Origin: Oscillospiraceae bacterium
GTDB lineage: Bacteria > Bacillota > Clostridia > Oscillospirales > Acutalibacteraceae
Assembly: GCA_902762875.1 (NCBI GenBank)
Contig: CACWPS010000001.1
Span: 62,001 to 126,000 of the forward strand
Length of the DNA: 64,000 nt
Direction of reading: 5' to 3'
Part shown: in pieces, positions 9,401 through 18,443 of the stretch
How positions within the stretch are numbered: position 1 is the first letter of the stretch
How the letters are laid out: each line of letters opens with the position of its first letter
Made by a program: the position numbers and the translations under genes
Notes under the pieces: generated by a model
What the model was told of the DNA's origin: nothing
Databases searched by the model: none
What the model saw: the letters and a program-made list of their open reading frames with translations, nothing else

Positions 9401-9911
9401 AACCGCAACCGAGAGGGGAACGGCTACACACAAGATTATCGAGTTTATTGACTTTGATAAAACCGACGATATTGAGGCTGAAATTGAGCGTCTTTACGAG
9501 TGGCAGTATATTTCCGAACGGGAGGCAAAGGCGGTAAGCCGCAAAAAGCTCAGAGAATTTTTCGACAGCCCGCTCTTTGCGAGGATAAAGGCGTCGCCCC
9601 TTGTTAAAAGGGAAATGCGGTTTTTAACCGAATTGCCCGTATGGGCTTTAGACCCCGATTTAAAGGATGATTTTCGTGATGAAAAGGTAATCGTTCAGGG
9701 AGCGGTTGACCTTTGCTTTGAAGAAAATGACGAAATTATAGTTGTAGATTTTAAAACCGACCGCACCGATAATCCCGAAAGTCTTGCATTAGCTTACGGT
9801 GAGCAGTTGTCAATATATGCCGCCGCATGCGAGAAGATTTTTGAAAAGAAGGTAGGGCAAAAAATTATTTATTCCTTTGCGCTGTCTAAAGAAATAGAGA
9901 TTTCTGCTTAA
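6414..9911 (+). CDS. addA: ATP-dependent helicase/nuclease subunit AddA
   Basis: 1165 aa UvrD-type superfamily 1 helicase fused to a RecB nuclease. Visible motifs: Walker A AAAGSGKT (about 23-30), motif II DEYQDTND (about 393), motif III GDVKQSIYGFRGA (about 422), motif V SIHASKGLQFP (about 762), motif VI LLYVAMTRAQ (about 833), and C-terminal nuclease GAVDLCFEENDE ... VVDFKTDR (about 1096-1117). It forms a heterodimer with AddB; the 11-base overlap suggests coupled synthesis. No frameshift or missing catalytic residue is seen. Confidence 0.95.
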   Translation: MAFNPTPEQQAAIDTKGNVLVSAAAGSGKTAVLVERVVKLLSDRENPISADRLLIVTFTNAAAAEMRTRIEKRLDAECRANPSDIGLLKQRKLLSSAKICTIDSFCIDLVRENFERAGVSPDFKISEQNSLKSVNEGVLAEQLREYYEKGGEDFFELLDLVGAEYDDGNFADYILKMYDYSRQLAFPTEWFDSLSTAYNPDCFGAKNEWYKYSVNKALKTAEEMQRVNATVLDALFENEKAYDTYAFCFAAAAEEEAKLYDAAKSGDWDSIFDVLTAFNLPAIPRANGELGRAAKAARDYILKLVENLKKLFFDGGDCIKKQHAYIYGKVLLLTEILNELDRRLFNKYLEQNTFTFHNIEHLALKLLCEKTAEGIIPAKGAEELLSRYDEVMVDEYQDTNDLQDMLFFVLSNGGKKLFAVGDVKQSIYGFRGAKPSNFLNKINSAVPVEKAAESDPKKIILGCNFRSRREICGYINYFFERLMTEKTGDIVYNEDEKLIPAARYPDPPEIPVSFEIVKNTGNSEESLRTEATHIADYIMRIMQSGECIRKDEETLRNAKFSDFAILLRNTKTKAAILAEELRKNGIPVNYTLEGYAETAEISVFLSLLKIIDNPDSDVELLSVLLSPIFGFAAEDAANIRIKRREGSLYSALVFSAENGDSRCGEVLKRLEKHRILAATLTLPKLISRLLEDTDYLNTVWAREDGERRHGNLLMLISLAEQYSADGRSGIGGFVNFVLRQSENGMKSAAALSGGDTVKIMSIHASKGLQFPVCIIAETAKSFNDNDSRNSALYSADYGIGFKYFDETEQLKRTTVAREVILDDIRKNTREEELRLLYVAMTRAQDKLHFTAAVGNLDDKLKSCFSELILSEGRADNMFGGMTSYFDWLIKTSLIHPDGKELRGEDSNIIREITESRIAISISESAREEKPIEINTASPAVDKELSERIRENISYTYPYEKLFEIEAKCSVSALANKAESEKYAFSARPAFMSDGGITATERGTATHKIIEFIDFDKTDDIEAEIERLYEWQYISEREAKAVSRKKLREFFDSPLFARIKASPLVKREMRFLTELPVWALDPDLKDDFRDEKVIVQGAVDLCFEENDEIIVVDFKTDRTDNPESLALAYGEQLSIYAAACEKIFEKKVGQKIIYSFALSKEIEISA

Positions 9912-9916
9912 CATAC

Positions 9917-9967
9917 TTGCCTTTGCTAAGTATTTGGTATATAATAATACTGATATGAGCAAAGGCA
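9917..9967 (+). promoter_or_regulatory. Promoter for DUF951-prfA, spanned by an inverted repeat
   Basis: TTGCCT (9917-9922), 17 bases, TATAAT (9940-9945). A perfect 10-bp inverted repeat, TGCCTTTGCT (9918-9927) and AGCAAAGGCA (9958-9967), brackets the promoter; the left arm covers most of the -35 box and the right arm lies in the early transcript. Inner arms AGTATT and AATACT extend it. Confidence 0.6.
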
Positions 9968-9976
9968 GGTATTTGT

Positions 9977-10168
9977 ATGGATATAAAGGTTGGCGACAGG
10001 CTTTTAATGAAAAAAAAGCACCCCTGCGGGGCTGATACCTTTACGGTTACAAGGATAGGAATGGACTTTCGTTTAAAGTGCGACGGTTGCGGCAGAGAGG
10101 TAATGGTGCCGAGAGTCAAGGCGGAAAAAAGCCTTAAAAAAATTATTAAAGCAGACGGAGAAGAATAA
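9977..10168 (+). CDS. DUF951 family small protein
   Basis: 63 aa, basic and soluble. It opens MDIKVGD and contains HPCG near residue 16 and CDGCG near 35, so it may bind a metal through a CxxC pair plus Cys/His. This matches the DUF951 family (small conserved proteins of Bacillota, often near chromosome-maintenance or translation genes), whose function is not known. The ATG follows AGGTA by 6-7 bases. Its stop overlaps the prfA start (TAATG), so its translation is coupled to release factor 1. RNA or nucleic-acid binding is only a guess from charge and the CxxC motif. Confidence 0.75.
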   Translation: MDIKVGDRLLMKKKHPCGADTFTVTRIGMDFRLKCDGCGREVMVPRVKAEKSLKKIIKADGEE

Positions 10169-11244
10169 TGTTTGATAAGCTTGAAACGGTTGTAAACCGT
10201 TATGAACAGATTGCGGTAGAGCTGTCCCGCCCCGAGACGGCGGCTGATAATGCGGTTTTTACAAAATTAATGAAGGAGCACGCAGAGCTTACACCCATAG
10301 TTGAAAAATACCGTGAGTATACGGCGGCTAAAAATTCTGAAAAAGAGGCGCTGGAGATACTTTCCGAAAGCGGACTCGACAAGGACTTTAAGGAGCTTGC
10401 CGAGGAGGAACTAAAGACCGCTAAAGCGGATATTGAAAGATGCTCCGAGGAGCTTAAAATTCTGCTTCTGCCTAAAGACCCGAATGACGATAAAAATGTT
10501 ATTGTGGAAATAAGAGGCGGTGCAGGCGGTGAAGAGGCGGCGCTTTTTGCGGGCTCCCTTTACAGAATGTATACAATGTATTCCGAATCAAAGCGCTGGA
10601 GCATTGAGGTTATAAACGCCAACGAAACCGAGCTCGGGGGATATAAAGAAATTGTATTTATGATAGAGGGTGCGGGGGCATATTCACGCCTTAAGTACGA
10701 AAGCGGCGTTCACCGTGTTCAGCGTGTGCCCGATACCGAAACACAGGGCCGTATTCATACCTCTACCGTAACTGTGGCGGTTTTGCCTGAGGCTGAAGAT
10801 GTTGAGCTTGAAATAAACCCTGCCGACCTTAAAATTGATACCTTCCGTTCCTCGGGAGCGGGCGGTCAGCACATTAATAAAACCTCTTCTGCAATAAGGG
10901 TTACACACATTCCCACAGGTACTGTTGTAGAGTGTCAGGACGAGCGAAGCCAGTTTAAAAATAAGGATAAAGCCCTTAAAATACTCCGCTCCCGCTTACT
11001 CGATGCGGCGCAGAGAGAACACGACGAGGCGATAGCCTCCGACCGTAAATCACAGGTAGGCACAGGGGACAGAAGCGAGAGAATACGAACCTACAACTAT
11101 CCCCAAGGCAGAGTTACCGACCACAGAATAGGACTGACGCTATATAAATTAGAGCAGATTTTAAACGGCGACCTTGACGAGGTTGTGGACGCACTTACCA
11201 CACACTACAGAACTGAAGCGTTAAAGGCTGAAAACGAGGGATAA
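10168..11244 (+). CDS. prfA: Peptide chain release factor 1 (RF1)
   Basis: 358 aa, full family length. The codon-recognition tripeptide is P-D-T (in [16 protein letters not shown], about residue 190), fitting the PxT of RF1 (UAA/UAG) and not the SPF of RF2. The peptidyl-tRNA hydrolysis motif GAGGQHINK is at about 232. The N-terminal ~100 residues form the helical domain 1. No hemK/prmC methylase gene, which often follows prfA, is present; a sua5-type gene follows at 4 bases. Confidence 0.95.
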   Translation: MFDKLETVVNRYEQIAVELSRPETAADNAVFTKLMKEHAELTPIVEKYREYTAAKNSEKEALEILSESGLDKDFKELAEEELKTAKADIERCSEELKILLLPKDPNDDKNVIVEIRGGAGGEEAALFAGSLYRMYTMYSESKRWSIEVINANETELGGYKEIVFMIEGAGAYSRLKYESGVHRVQRVPDTETQGRIHTSTVTVAVLPEAEDVELEINPADLKIDTFRSSGAGGQHINKTSSAIRVTHIPTGTVVECQDERSQFKNKDKALKILRSRLLDAAQREHDEAIASDRKSQVGTGDRSERIRTYNYPQGRVTDHRIGLTLYKLEQILNGDLDEVVDALTTHYRTEALKAENEG

Positions 11245-11248
11245 TTTA

Positions 11249-12256
11249 ATGCTGACTAAAAGGCTAAAAGCCGATAAAGAGGGAATAGAACAAGCGGCTA
11301 AAATCCTAAAAAACGGCGGAATTGTGGCAATTCCTACCGAAACTGTTTACGGGCTTGCCGCATCTGCTTATGACGAAAACGCCGTTACAAAGGTTTTTGG
11401 CGCTAAGGGCAGACCGCAGGACAACCCCCTTATAGTACATATTGCGGATATTGAGGATTTAAAGGCTGTTGCTAAGGATATACCCAATTCGGCATATAAA
11501 GCGGCTGAAAGGTTTTGGCCCGGACCCCTTACTATGATTTTTAAGCGTACAGATAAAATCCCCGCAAGCGTTTCTGCGGGGCTTGATACGGTTGCGGTAA
11601 GAATGCCGTCGGACAAAACGGCAAGGGAAATAATAAAGCAAAGCCTACCCTTAGCGGCCCCCTCTGCTAACACCTCGGGAAAACCGAGCCCTACAAAAGC
11701 CAAGTATGTTATAGAGGATCTTGACGGTAAAATTGACGCAGTTGTAATGTCAGGAGACTGTGCGGTGGGGGTGGAATCCACCGTTATTACCCTTGTTACA
11801 AACCCGCCGAGGCTGTTAAGACCGGGAGCGGTAACGGTTGAAGAGTTAAAAGAGATTTTTCCTGATATTGCCGTGGATAGTGCTGTCCTTGCAGAGCCTA
11901 AAAAGGGTGAAAGGGTTTCTTCCCCCGGTATGAAATACAAGCACTATGCACCCAAAACCGAAACATATTTGGTTGAGGGTAATACCGAACAGTTTGTACA
12001 GTTTGTTAATTCAAAGGAAAACGCTGCAGCGGTCTGCTTTAGCGAGGAAGAGGGTAAAATAACCGTACCGAAGCTTTGCTACGGAACGGCTGATGACGAA
12101 GCCACCCTTGCACACAGCGTTTTTTCGGTTTTGCGCAGGGCGGACGATTTGAAAGTTAATGCTATATATGTTCACGCCCCGTCAAAAAACGGTGTGGGGC
12201 TGGCTGTTTATAACCGACTTATCCGTGCGGCGGCATTCAGGGTGATTAAGCTATGA
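11249..12256 (+). CDS. Threonylcarbamoyl-AMP synthase (Sua5 type)
   Basis: 335 aa. The N-terminal YrdC domain (about 10-200) shows IPTETVYGLAASA and FGAKGRPQDNPLIVHI, which bind threonine and ATP in the family. A linker (SPGMKYKHYAPKT, about 225) leads to the C-terminal Sua5 domain, so this is the long two-domain form. It makes threonylcarbamoyl-AMP for the t6A37 modification of ANN-decoding tRNAs, with TsaBDE. GAGGG at 11236-11240 sits 8 bases before the ATG. The gene lies in a prfA-sua5-coaE-aminopeptidase run and overlaps coaE by 4 bases. Confidence 0.9.
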   Translation: MLTKRLKADKEGIEQAAKILKNGGIVAIPTETVYGLAASAYDENAVTKVFGAKGRPQDNPLIVHIADIEDLKAVAKDIPNSAYKAAERFWPGPLTMIFKRTDKIPASVSAGLDTVAVRMPSDKTAREIIKQSLPLAAPSANTSGKPSPTKAKYVIEDLDGKIDAVVMSGDCAVGVESTVITLVTNPPRLLRPGAVTVEELKEIFPDIAVDSAVLAEPKKGERVSSPGMKYKHYAPKTETYLVEGNTEQFVQFVNSKENAAAVCFSEEEGKITVPKLCYGTADDEATLAHSVFSVLRRADDLKVNAIYVHAPSKNGVGLAVYNRLIRAAAFRVIKL

Positions 12257-12840
12257 GTATTGTTATAGGACTTACAGGACCTACAGGCTCGGGAAAAAGC
12301 AGTCTTTCAAAAATAGCCGAGGAGTTTGGTTTTAAGGTAATTGATTGCGATAAAACCGCAAGAGAGGTAACAAATAAGGGAACAGAGGGCTTAATGGCGC
12401 TTGTTTCTGCCTTTGGGGAAGATATTTTACTGCCTGACGGTAATTTAAACCGAAAAGCGCTTGCTAACAGAGCTTTTAAGGATAGTAAAAGCACAGAGCT
12501 TCTTAACAAAACAATACTGCCCTTTATTGCGGATATAGTTATTAAGCAATCGAAAAATCAGGATACCTTGCTTGACGCACCCACACTTTTTGAGAGCGGC
12601 ATTAATAAGATTTGCAATAAAACGGTAGCGGTTTTAGCCGATAGAGATATTAGGCTAAAACGAATAATCAAGCGGGATAATCTAACACTAAAAGAGGCTG
12701 AAATACGCATAAACGCAGGCAAGGATGAGGCGTTTTTTAAGAAAAACGCTGATTATGTTTTATATAATAACGGCGATGAGAATATGTTTTTAGAACGCTT
12801 TTCCGATATATTAAAGGAAATTACGGGAGGTAATTTGTGA
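12253..12840 (+). CDS. coaE: Dephospho-CoA kinase
   Basis: 195 aa. The P-loop GPTGSGKSS (about 9-17) is followed by the CoaE pattern VIDCDKTAREV (about 30-40) and the lid region (LKRIIKRDNLTLKEAEIRIN, about 136-155). It phosphorylates dephospho-CoA at the 3'-ribose hydroxyl, the last CoA step. The start ATG overlaps the sua5 stop and the stop overlaps the next gene, indicating one operon. Confidence 0.92.
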   Translation: MSIVIGLTGPTGSGKSSLSKIAEEFGFKVIDCDKTAREVTNKGTEGLMALVSAFGEDILLPDGNLNRKALANRAFKDSKSTELLNKTILPFIADIVIKQSKNQDTLLDAPTLFESGINKICNKTVAVLADRDIRLKRIIKRDNLTLKEAEIRINAGKDEAFFKKNADYVLYNNGDENMFLERFSDILKEITGGNL

Positions 12841-14237
12841 TGGCAGAAAAATCTAAATCAGAGGAATTAAAGGAAAGCCTTTTTTATAAGCGTAAAAACG
12901 GCAGACTTGTATCAAGCGAGGAAGTATTAAAAAAGGCGGACGATTACTGCGAAGGTTATAAAAGCTTTTTGAACTCGGCTAAAACCGAGCGTGAGGCGGT
13001 GAAAACCGCTGTAGCTATGGCGGAAAATAAGGGCTTTGCCGAGTTTGTTTACGGCAAGAAGTACAATGCAGGGGATAAGGTTTACATCAACAATAGGGGT
13101 AAGACCTTGGCTTTGGCGGTTATCGGCAAAGAGTCTGTAGAAAACGGCGTCAACATTACGGCGGCGCATATTGATTCACCCCGCCTTGACCTAAAGCCCA
13201 ATCCCCTTTATGAAGACCTTGAATTGGCGCTTTTTAAAACCCATTATTACGGTGGAATCAAGAAATATCAGTGGACCGCAGTACCCCTTGCGCTCCACGG
13301 CGTTTTTGCCTTAAAGGACGGCACTGTTAAAGAGGTTTCCATTGGCGAAAAGGACAGCGAGCCTAAGTTTGTAATCAATGACCTTTTGCCCCATTTGGCT
13401 TCGGAGCAGGTTAAGCGCACCTTAAACGAGGGAATAAAGGGGGAGGAATTAAATGTGCTTGTGGGCTCTCACCCCTTTAAGGACGATAAGGGAAGTGAGC
13501 TTGTAAAGCTTAATATATTAAAGCTTTTAAATGAAAAATACGGTGTTACCGAAGAGGATTTCCTCTCGGCTGAATTAGAGTTAGTCCCTGCCGCTCGGTC
13601 CTGCGATATCGGTTTTGACCGCTCCCTTATAGGCGCTTACGGTCAGGACGACAGGGTTTGCGCCTATCCCGCCCTTACCGCTGTTTTAGAGGTTGAAAAC
13701 CCCGAAAAAACCGCCCTTGCTATTCTTACAGACAAGGAAGAAACAGGCTCTGCGGGTAACACAGGGCTTGAATCCGACTTTTTGCGTTATGTAATAGGCG
13801 ACCTTGCAAAAATGCAGGGCGGCGATGTGACCAAAGCCCTTAGAAATTCAAAGTGTCTTTCGGCTGATGTTAATGCGGGCATTGACCCGACCTTCCAAGA
13901 TGTTATGGAGCGTAAAAACGCCTCTTTCCTAAATTACGGTGTTGTTGTCACCAAATATACCGGTGCGAGAGGCAAGTCCGGTACTTCAGATGCATCTGCC
14001 GAGTATGTTGCCGAGGTTCGTGCTATGCTCGACAATGCGGGCATTATCTGGCAGACGGGGGAGCTTGGCAAGGTGGACATCGGCGGCGGCGGAACCGTTG
14101 CGATGTTTATTGCAAATATGGGGGTTGATGTAGTTGACTTAGGTGTTCCGGTGCTTTCTATGCACGCACCCTTTGAGACCACCGCTAAATTTGATGTATA
14201 TATGTGCTACCGTGCAATGTACGAGTTTATGAAGTAA
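12840..14237 (+). CDS. M18 family aminopeptidase
   Basis: 465 aa, right for the M18 (aspartyl aminopeptidase-like) family. Zinc-ligand and catalytic segments are visible: AAHIDSPRLD near 108, DKEETGSAGNTG near 298, SADVNAGIDP near 341 and SMHAPFETTAKFD near 440. It is probably a cytosolic, dodecameric, metal-dependent peptidase. GGGAGG (12825-12830) could serve either GTG 12837 or ATG 12840; ATG is preferred and overlaps the coaE stop as TGATG. Confidence 0.9.
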   Translation: MAEKSKSEELKESLFYKRKNGRLVSSEEVLKKADDYCEGYKSFLNSAKTEREAVKTAVAMAENKGFAEFVYGKKYNAGDKVYINNRGKTLALAVIGKESVENGVNITAAHIDSPRLDLKPNPLYEDLELALFKTHYYGGIKKYQWTAVPLALHGVFALKDGTVKEVSIGEKDSEPKFVINDLLPHLASEQVKRTLNEGIKGEELNVLVGSHPFKDDKGSELVKLNILKLLNEKYGVTEEDFLSAELELVPAARSCDIGFDRSLIGAYGQDDRVCAYPALTAVLEVENPEKTALAILTDKEETGSAGNTGLESDFLRYVIGDLAKMQGGDVTKALRNSKCLSADVNAGIDPTFQDVMERKNASFLNYGVVVTKYTGARGKSGTSDASAEYVAEVRAMLDNAGIIWQTGELGKVDIGGGGTVAMFIANMGVDVVDLGVPVLSMHAPFETTAKFDVYMCYRAMYEFMK

Positions 14238-14302
14238 CAACCCGTCCTATTTCACATATACTGTTAATGGCTCAGGCCAGAAAAATAATGGGATGTGAAA
14301 GT

Positions 14303-14569
14303 ATGTATGACGAGAGAAATTTAAGGGAAACCGCAAGGGAAAATTCAAGAGAAAATGCAAATGACTGTTGCCGCCGCAATTCCTGCCTTAGTGTGGTACT
14401 ATTTGTATTAACCTCAATTTTCTTCTATGTTGTCGGCACTATTTGCGGCGCATTCGCTTCTCGGTTTGTGATATACTCTATAGTTCCTATCGCTATATTT
14501 GCAATAGTTCTGCTTTTAGCGATAGCTATTATAGTATACCTTATCCATTGCCGCTGCCGCCGCAGATAA
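14303..14569 (+). CDS. Small membrane protein, unknown
   Basis: 88 aa from ATG 14303 (an in-frame ATG at 14288 would add five residues). It has a charged N-terminus rich in R, E and N (DERNLRETARENSRENAND), a CC pair, then two hydrophobic segments (about 34-56 and 60-80) and an Arg/Cys-rich end (HCRCRRR). No family is recognised. It is the last gene before a strong terminator and may be read through from the aminopeptidase operon; the ribosome site is weak (GGGATGTG). It is probably real because frame, topology and terminator agree, but no homology supports it. Confidence 0.5.
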   Translation: MYDERNLRETARENSRENANDCCRRNSCLSVVLFVLTSIFFYVVGTICGAFASRFVIYSIVPIAIFAIVLLLAIAIIVYLIHCRCRRR

Positions 14570-14587
14570 GTCTTAATTTCCAAAATC

Positions 14588-14619
14588 AAAGCTCCTTCTC
14601 AAAAAGAAGGGGCTTTTTT
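14588..14619 (+). terminator. Rho-independent terminator
   Basis: AAGCTCCTTCT (14589-14599) pairs with AGAAGGGGCTT (14605-14615) around a 5-base loop and runs into TTTTTT. It closes the prfA-to-membrane-protein unit ahead of the heat-shock operon. Confidence 0.88.
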
Positions 14620-14647
14620 GTGTCCGAAATATTAATAAATTGTAAAA

Positions 14648-14664
14648 GGTCAGGAAAAGTCAAA
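14648..14664 (+). promoter_or_regulatory. Candidate CtsR operator upstream of grpE
   Basis: The sequence GGTCAGG-AAA-AGTCAAA resembles the CtsR heptad tandem (A/G)GTCAAA-NAN-(A/G)GTCAAA with 12 of 14 heptad positions matching. It lies 18 bases upstream of the grpE -35 box. CtsR represses clp and some dnaK operons in Bacillota. Confidence 0.55.
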
Positions 14665-14682
14665 GAAATTTTTAAAAAACTA

Positions 14683-14710
14683 TTGACTTTTGAAATTTTA
14701 CGCATATAAT
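14683..14710 (+). promoter_or_regulatory. Sigma-A-type promoter of grpE-dnaK-dnaJ
   Basis: TTGACT (14683-14688), 16-base spacer, TATAAT (14705-14710). It leaves a leader of about 85 bases before the grpE start. No CIRCE inverted repeat is found in the leader. Confidence 0.75.
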
Positions 14711-14800
14711 AATAATCGTTCTCAGGTTTTTTATACGATATGATAATACCTGTTGCTTAATATAAAGCATCAATGCTTAGGCTATGGAGGAATGAGACGA

Positions 14801-15346
14801 GTGGCAGAGGAAACCAAGGTTACGGAAAACGAAACCGAAGAGACTAGCAAAGAGTCGGAAAAGGTTAAGGAAACCGCACCTAAAAAGGAAAAGAAATCCA
14901 AAAAGGATTCCGAGATTGAAAAGCTTAAGGCGGAATTGGAACAGAAAAACGATGTTCTGCTTCGTACGGCGGCGGAGTTCGACAATTACAAAAAGCGCAC
15001 CGAGCGGGAGAAGTCAGGCGTTGCGGAGTACGCAAGAGCGGGAATTATTAAACAGCTTTTGCCGATACTTGACAATATAGACCGTGCCGCAGGCGCAGAC
15101 AGGGAAAGCCCCGATTACATTAAGGGTATTGAGCTTATTGTAAAACAGCTTGAGGGACTTTCCGAAAAATTAGGTATTGAGGAAATTGCAAAGCAGGGCG
15201 AAACCTTTGACCCTAATCTTCACGAGGCGGTAATGCACATTGAGGACGAAAATCTGGGTGAAAATGTTATAGCCGAGGTTCTGCAAAAGGGCTACAAGAC
15301 GGGCGATACGATAATTCGTCACGCAATGGTCAAGGTAGCAAATTAA
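14801..15346 (+). CDS. grpE: GrpE nucleotide exchange factor
   Basis: 181 aa. A charged, disordered N-terminus rich in K and E leads into a coiled coil (IEKLKAELEQKNDVLLRTAAEFDNYKKR split over about 40-70), then the GrpE beta domain ending TGDTIIRHAMVKVAN. It releases ADP from DnaK. GTG 14801 is chosen because GGAGG at 14786-14790 lies 10 bases before it; the in-frame ATG at 14792 is only one base from that site. First gene of grpE-dnaK-dnaJ; hrcA, which often precedes grpE, is absent here. Confidence 0.93.
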   Translation: MAEETKVTENETEETSKESEKVKETAPKKEKKSKKDSEIEKLKAELEQKNDVLLRTAAEFDNYKKRTEREKSGVAEYARAGIIKQLLPILDNIDRAAGADRESPDYIKGIELIVKQLEGLSEKLGIEEIAKQGETFDPNLHEAVMHIEDENLGENVIAEVLQKGYKTGDTIIRHAMVKVAN

Positions 15347-15379
15347 AGTAAATTATATACATTTCAGGAGGAATTTATT

Positions 15380-17218
15380 ATGGGAAAAATTATTGGTATT
15401 GACTTAGGTACAACAAACTCTTGCGTTGCAGTAATGGAAGGCGGTGAGCCTGTAGTTATCGCTAACGCTGAGGGTGCGAGAACTACTCCCTCTGTAGTTG
15501 CCTTTTCAAAGACCGGGGAAAGAATGGTAGGTCAGGTTGCAAAGCGTCAGGCTATCACCAACCCCGACCGCACAATAAGCTCCATTAAGCGTGAAATGGG
15601 TACTGCCCACACCGTTGAAATTGACGGCAAGAAGTACACCCCGCAGGAAATTTCGGCTATCATTCTTCAAAAGCTTAAGGCGGACGCCGAGGCTTACCTC
15701 GGTCAGAACGTTTCCGAGGCGGTTATCACAGTTCCCGCTTACTTTACCGACGCACAGCGTCAGGCAACCAAGGACGCAGGCAAAATTGCCGGTCTTGAGG
15801 TTAAGCGTATTATAAACGAGCCTACTGCCGCAGCCCTTGCTTACAGTATTGATAAGGAAGACGACCAGAAGGTTATGGTATACGACCTTGGCGGCGGCAC
15901 CTTCGATGTATCTATCATTGAAATGGGCGACGGCGTACAGGAGGTTTTAGCTACTGCGGGTAACAACCGTCTTGGCGGCGACGACTTCGATAAGCGTGTA
16001 ATGGATTACATTGTATCCACCTTTAAGGCAGAGCAGGGAATAGACCTTTCGGGTGACAAGATGGCTATGCAGAGGGTTAAGGAAGCGGCTGAAAAGGCTA
16101 AGATTGACCTTTCGGGTATGACCACCGCCGACATTAACCTGCCCTTTATCACCGCAGATTCAACCGGTCCTAAGCACTTTGAAACCACCCTCACAAGGGC
16201 TAAGTTCAACGAGCTTACCGCTGACCTTGTTGATGCTACAATGGGCCCTGTCCGTCAGGCACTTTCCGATTCGGGACTTGATAAGAGCGAGATTAACAAG
16301 GTGCTTATGGTAGGCGGTTCTTCAAGAATCCCCGCTGTTCAGGAAGCGATTAAAAACTTTATGGGCAAGGAGCCCTTTAAGGGTATCAATCCCGACGAGT
16401 GCGTTGCTATCGGCGCATCCTTACAGGCAGGCGTTTTAGGCGGCGATGTTAAGGGCCTTCTCCTTCTCGATGTTACCCCGCTTTCACTCGGTATTGAGAC
16501 TATGGGCGGCGTTTCCACAAAGGTTATCGACCGCAACACCACTATCCCCGCTAAGAAGAGCCAGATTTTCTCTACTGCGGCGGACGGTCAGACCTCGGTT
16601 GAGGTTCATGTTTTACAGGGTGAGCGTGAATTCGCTAAGGATAACAAGACCTTGGGCGTATTCCACCTTGACGGAATTGCTCCTGCTCCCAGAGGAATCC
16701 CCCAGATTGAGGTTACCTTTGATATAGACGCAAACGGCATCGTCCATGTTTCGGCTAAGGATTTAGGCACAGGCAAGGAAAATAACATCACCATTACCTC
16801 CAACACCAATATGTCTAAGGACGATATTGACAAGGCGGTTAAAGAGGCAGAGCAGTATGCCGCAGAGGATAAAAAGCGCCGTGAATCGGTTGATGTTCGC
16901 AACAATGCCGACCAAATGATTTACCAGACCGAAAAGACTGTTAATGAGTTTGGCGACAAGCTTTCCGAAGATGAAAAAGCTAAGATAAATACAGCCAAGG
17001 AAGCCCTTAAGGAAGCCTTAAAGGGTGAAGATATTGAGGCTATCAAGGCTAAACAGGAGGAGCTCCAAAAGGAGATTTTCTCAGTAAGCGAGAAGATTTA
17101 TAAGGCGGCTAATCCTCAGGGCGATCCTAATGCTCAGGCAGGTGGTGCACAGCCGAATGGCGACCCGAATGTTTACGAGGCTGACTACACCGATGTTGAT
17201 GACAGCAATAAACAGTAA
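15380..17218 (+). CDS. dnaK: Chaperone DnaK (Hsp70)
   Basis: 612 aa, full length. Motifs: [10 protein letters not shown] (about 5-14) and [13 protein letters not shown] (about 168) of the ATPase, [10 protein letters not shown] (about 312), and the substrate-binding domain with [14 protein letters not shown] (about 362). The C-terminal tail is acidic ([10 protein letters not shown]). Typical Bacillota form, lacking the long insertion near residue 80 seen in Gram-negatives. AGGAGG-type site 7-8 bases before ATG. Confidence 0.97.
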   Translation: MGKIIGIDLGTTNSCVAVMEGGEPVVIANAEGARTTPSVVAFSKTGERMVGQVAKRQAITNPDRTISSIKREMGTAHTVEIDGKKYTPQEISAIILQKLKADAEAYLGQNVSEAVITVPAYFTDAQRQATKDAGKIAGLEVKRIINEPTAAALAYSIDKEDDQKVMVYDLGGGTFDVSIIEMGDGVQEVLATAGNNRLGGDDFDKRVMDYIVSTFKAEQGIDLSGDKMAMQRVKEAAEKAKIDLSGMTTADINLPFITADSTGPKHFETTLTRAKFNELTADLVDATMGPVRQALSDSGLDKSEINKVLMVGGSSRIPAVQEAIKNFMGKEPFKGINPDECVAIGASLQAGVLGGDVKGLLLLDVTPLSLGIETMGGVSTKVIDRNTTIPAKKSQIFSTAADGQTSVEVHVLQGEREFAKDNKTLGVFHLDGIAPAPRGIPQIEVTFDIDANGIVHVSAKDLGTGKENNITITSNTNMSKDDIDKAVKEAEQYAAEDKKRRESVDVRNNADQMIYQTEKTVNEFGDKLSEDEKAKINTAKEALKEALKGEDIEAIKAKQEELQKEIFSVSEKIYKAANPQGDPNAQAGGAQPNGDPNVYEADYTDVDDSNKQ

Positions 17219-17228
17219 TTATTGAGTT

Positions 17229-17258
17229 TCGTAGGGCGGGGGCTTTGCTCCCGCCGTA
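17229..17258. repeat. Palindromic repeat between dnaK and dnaJ
   Basis: GTAGGGCGGGGGCTTTGCTCCCGCC: GGCGGGGGC/TTT/GCTCCCGCC forms a stem of about 9 bp with one G-T pair. The TAGGGCGG lead ties it to the units at 2680 and 3104. Inside the operon it may act as an RNA-processing or stabilising hairpin. Confidence 0.55.
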
Positions 17259-17289
17259 GGTTTAAACATATTTGTAGGAGAAATTTGCT

Positions 17290-18438
17290 TTGGCTGAGGA
17301 TAAAAGAGATTATTACGAGGTTTTAGGTGTTGACAAATCGGTGTCGGACGATGACCTCAAAAAAGCATACCGTAAGGCGGCAAAAAAATATCATCCCGAT
17401 TTGAACCCCGGAGACAAGGAAGCCGAAAAAAGCTTTAAAGAGGTAAACGAGGCTTACGAGGTGCTTTCCGATAAGGAAAAGCGTGCACGCTACGACCAGT
17501 TCGGTCACGCAGGAGTTGACCCCAACTTTGGTGCGGGCGGCGGCTACGGCGGCGGATTTACGGGTGATTTCGGTGACTTGGGCGATATATTCAGCTCCTT
17601 TTTCGGTGGTGGCTTCGGCGGCGGCAGAAGGGCTAATCCTAATGCTCCGAGACGGGGAAACGATACTGCGGCTACTGTTAATCTTTCCTTTGAGGAAGCG
17701 GCTAAGGGCTGTAAAAAGACCGTTAAGGTTACTAAAATTGACAACTGCAAGGAATGCGGCGGCAGCGGTGCCGAAAAGGGAACAAGCGCAAAAACCTGTC
17801 CCGTTTGCCACGGTACAGGTCAGGTAGCATCTACCCAGCGAACACCCTTTGGTGTTATGCAGACCCAGCAGGTCTGCAACAACTGCCACGGCAGCGGTAA
17901 GATAATCGATAAGCCCTGTCACACCTGTGCGGGTAAGGGCAGAATACGCCACACCGTCGAGCAGAGCGTGGATATTCCCGCAGGCATTGATGACGGACAG
18001 GTTATTAATCTTCGTGGCGGCGGGGACGCAGGCGTAAACGGCGGCCCTGCGGGCGACCTTAGGATAAATGTAAATGTCCGTCCCCACCCGATTTTTGAGC
18101 GCAGGGGCTATGATGTTTACTGTGAAATTCCGATTACCTTTACTCAGGCGGCTTTGGGGGACGAAATTGTTGTTCCCACGCTTGACGGAAAGGTGAAGTT
18201 TACAATTCACGAGGGCACACAGCCGGGCGACGAGTTTAAGCTTCGGGGGAAGGGTATTCAGCGCCTTAATTATTCAGGCAAAGGTGATGAATATGTTAAA
18301 ATAGCTGTTGAAGTTCCGAAAGAGCTTTCAAAAGCACAAAAGGAAAAGCTTAAGGAATTTGACAAGGCAACAGACGAAAAGAACTATAAAAAGCGCAAAG
18401 GCTTTTCCGATAAAATCAAAGAATTTTTCGGCGATTAA
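17290..18438 (+). CDS. dnaJ: Chaperone DnaJ (Hsp40)
   Basis: 382 aa, type I DnaJ. The J domain is residues 4-70 with KYHPD near 34, followed by a Gly/Phe-rich linker (about 75-125), four zinc-finger repeats [32 protein letters not shown] (about 153-220) and the C-terminal substrate domains. It stimulates DnaK ATPase and delivers substrates. The start is TTG, with AGGAGAAA 8 bases upstream. Confidence 0.96.
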   Translation: MAEDKRDYYEVLGVDKSVSDDDLKKAYRKAAKKYHPDLNPGDKEAEKSFKEVNEAYEVLSDKEKRARYDQFGHAGVDPNFGAGGGYGGGFTGDFGDLGDIFSSFFGGGFGGGRRANPNAPRRGNDTAATVNLSFEEAAKGCKKTVKVTKIDNCKECGGSGAEKGTSAKTCPVCHGTGQVASTQRTPFGVMQTQQVCNNCHGSGKIIDKPCHTCAGKGRIRHTVEQSVDIPAGIDDGQVINLRGGGDAGVNGGPAGDLRINVNVRPHPIFERRGYDVYCEIPITFTQAALGDEIVVPTLDGKVKFTIHEGTQPGDEFKLRGKGIQRLNYSGKGDEYVKIAVEVPKELSKAQKEKLKEFDKATDEKNYKKRKGFSDKIKEFFGD

Positions 18439-18443
18439 ACCTA

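Noticed and set aside
14620..14800. CIRCE (HrcA) operator before grpE
   Set aside because: The TTAGCACTC-N9-GAGTGCTAA pattern is not present in the leader; only the CtsR-like heptads were found.
17323..18210. Long open frame opposite dnaJ
   Set aside because: It is antisense to a certain gene, has no ribosome site and no family resemblance. The same applies to other long antisense frames, for example opposite nfnB (2015-2698) and opposite pnp (20777-21340).
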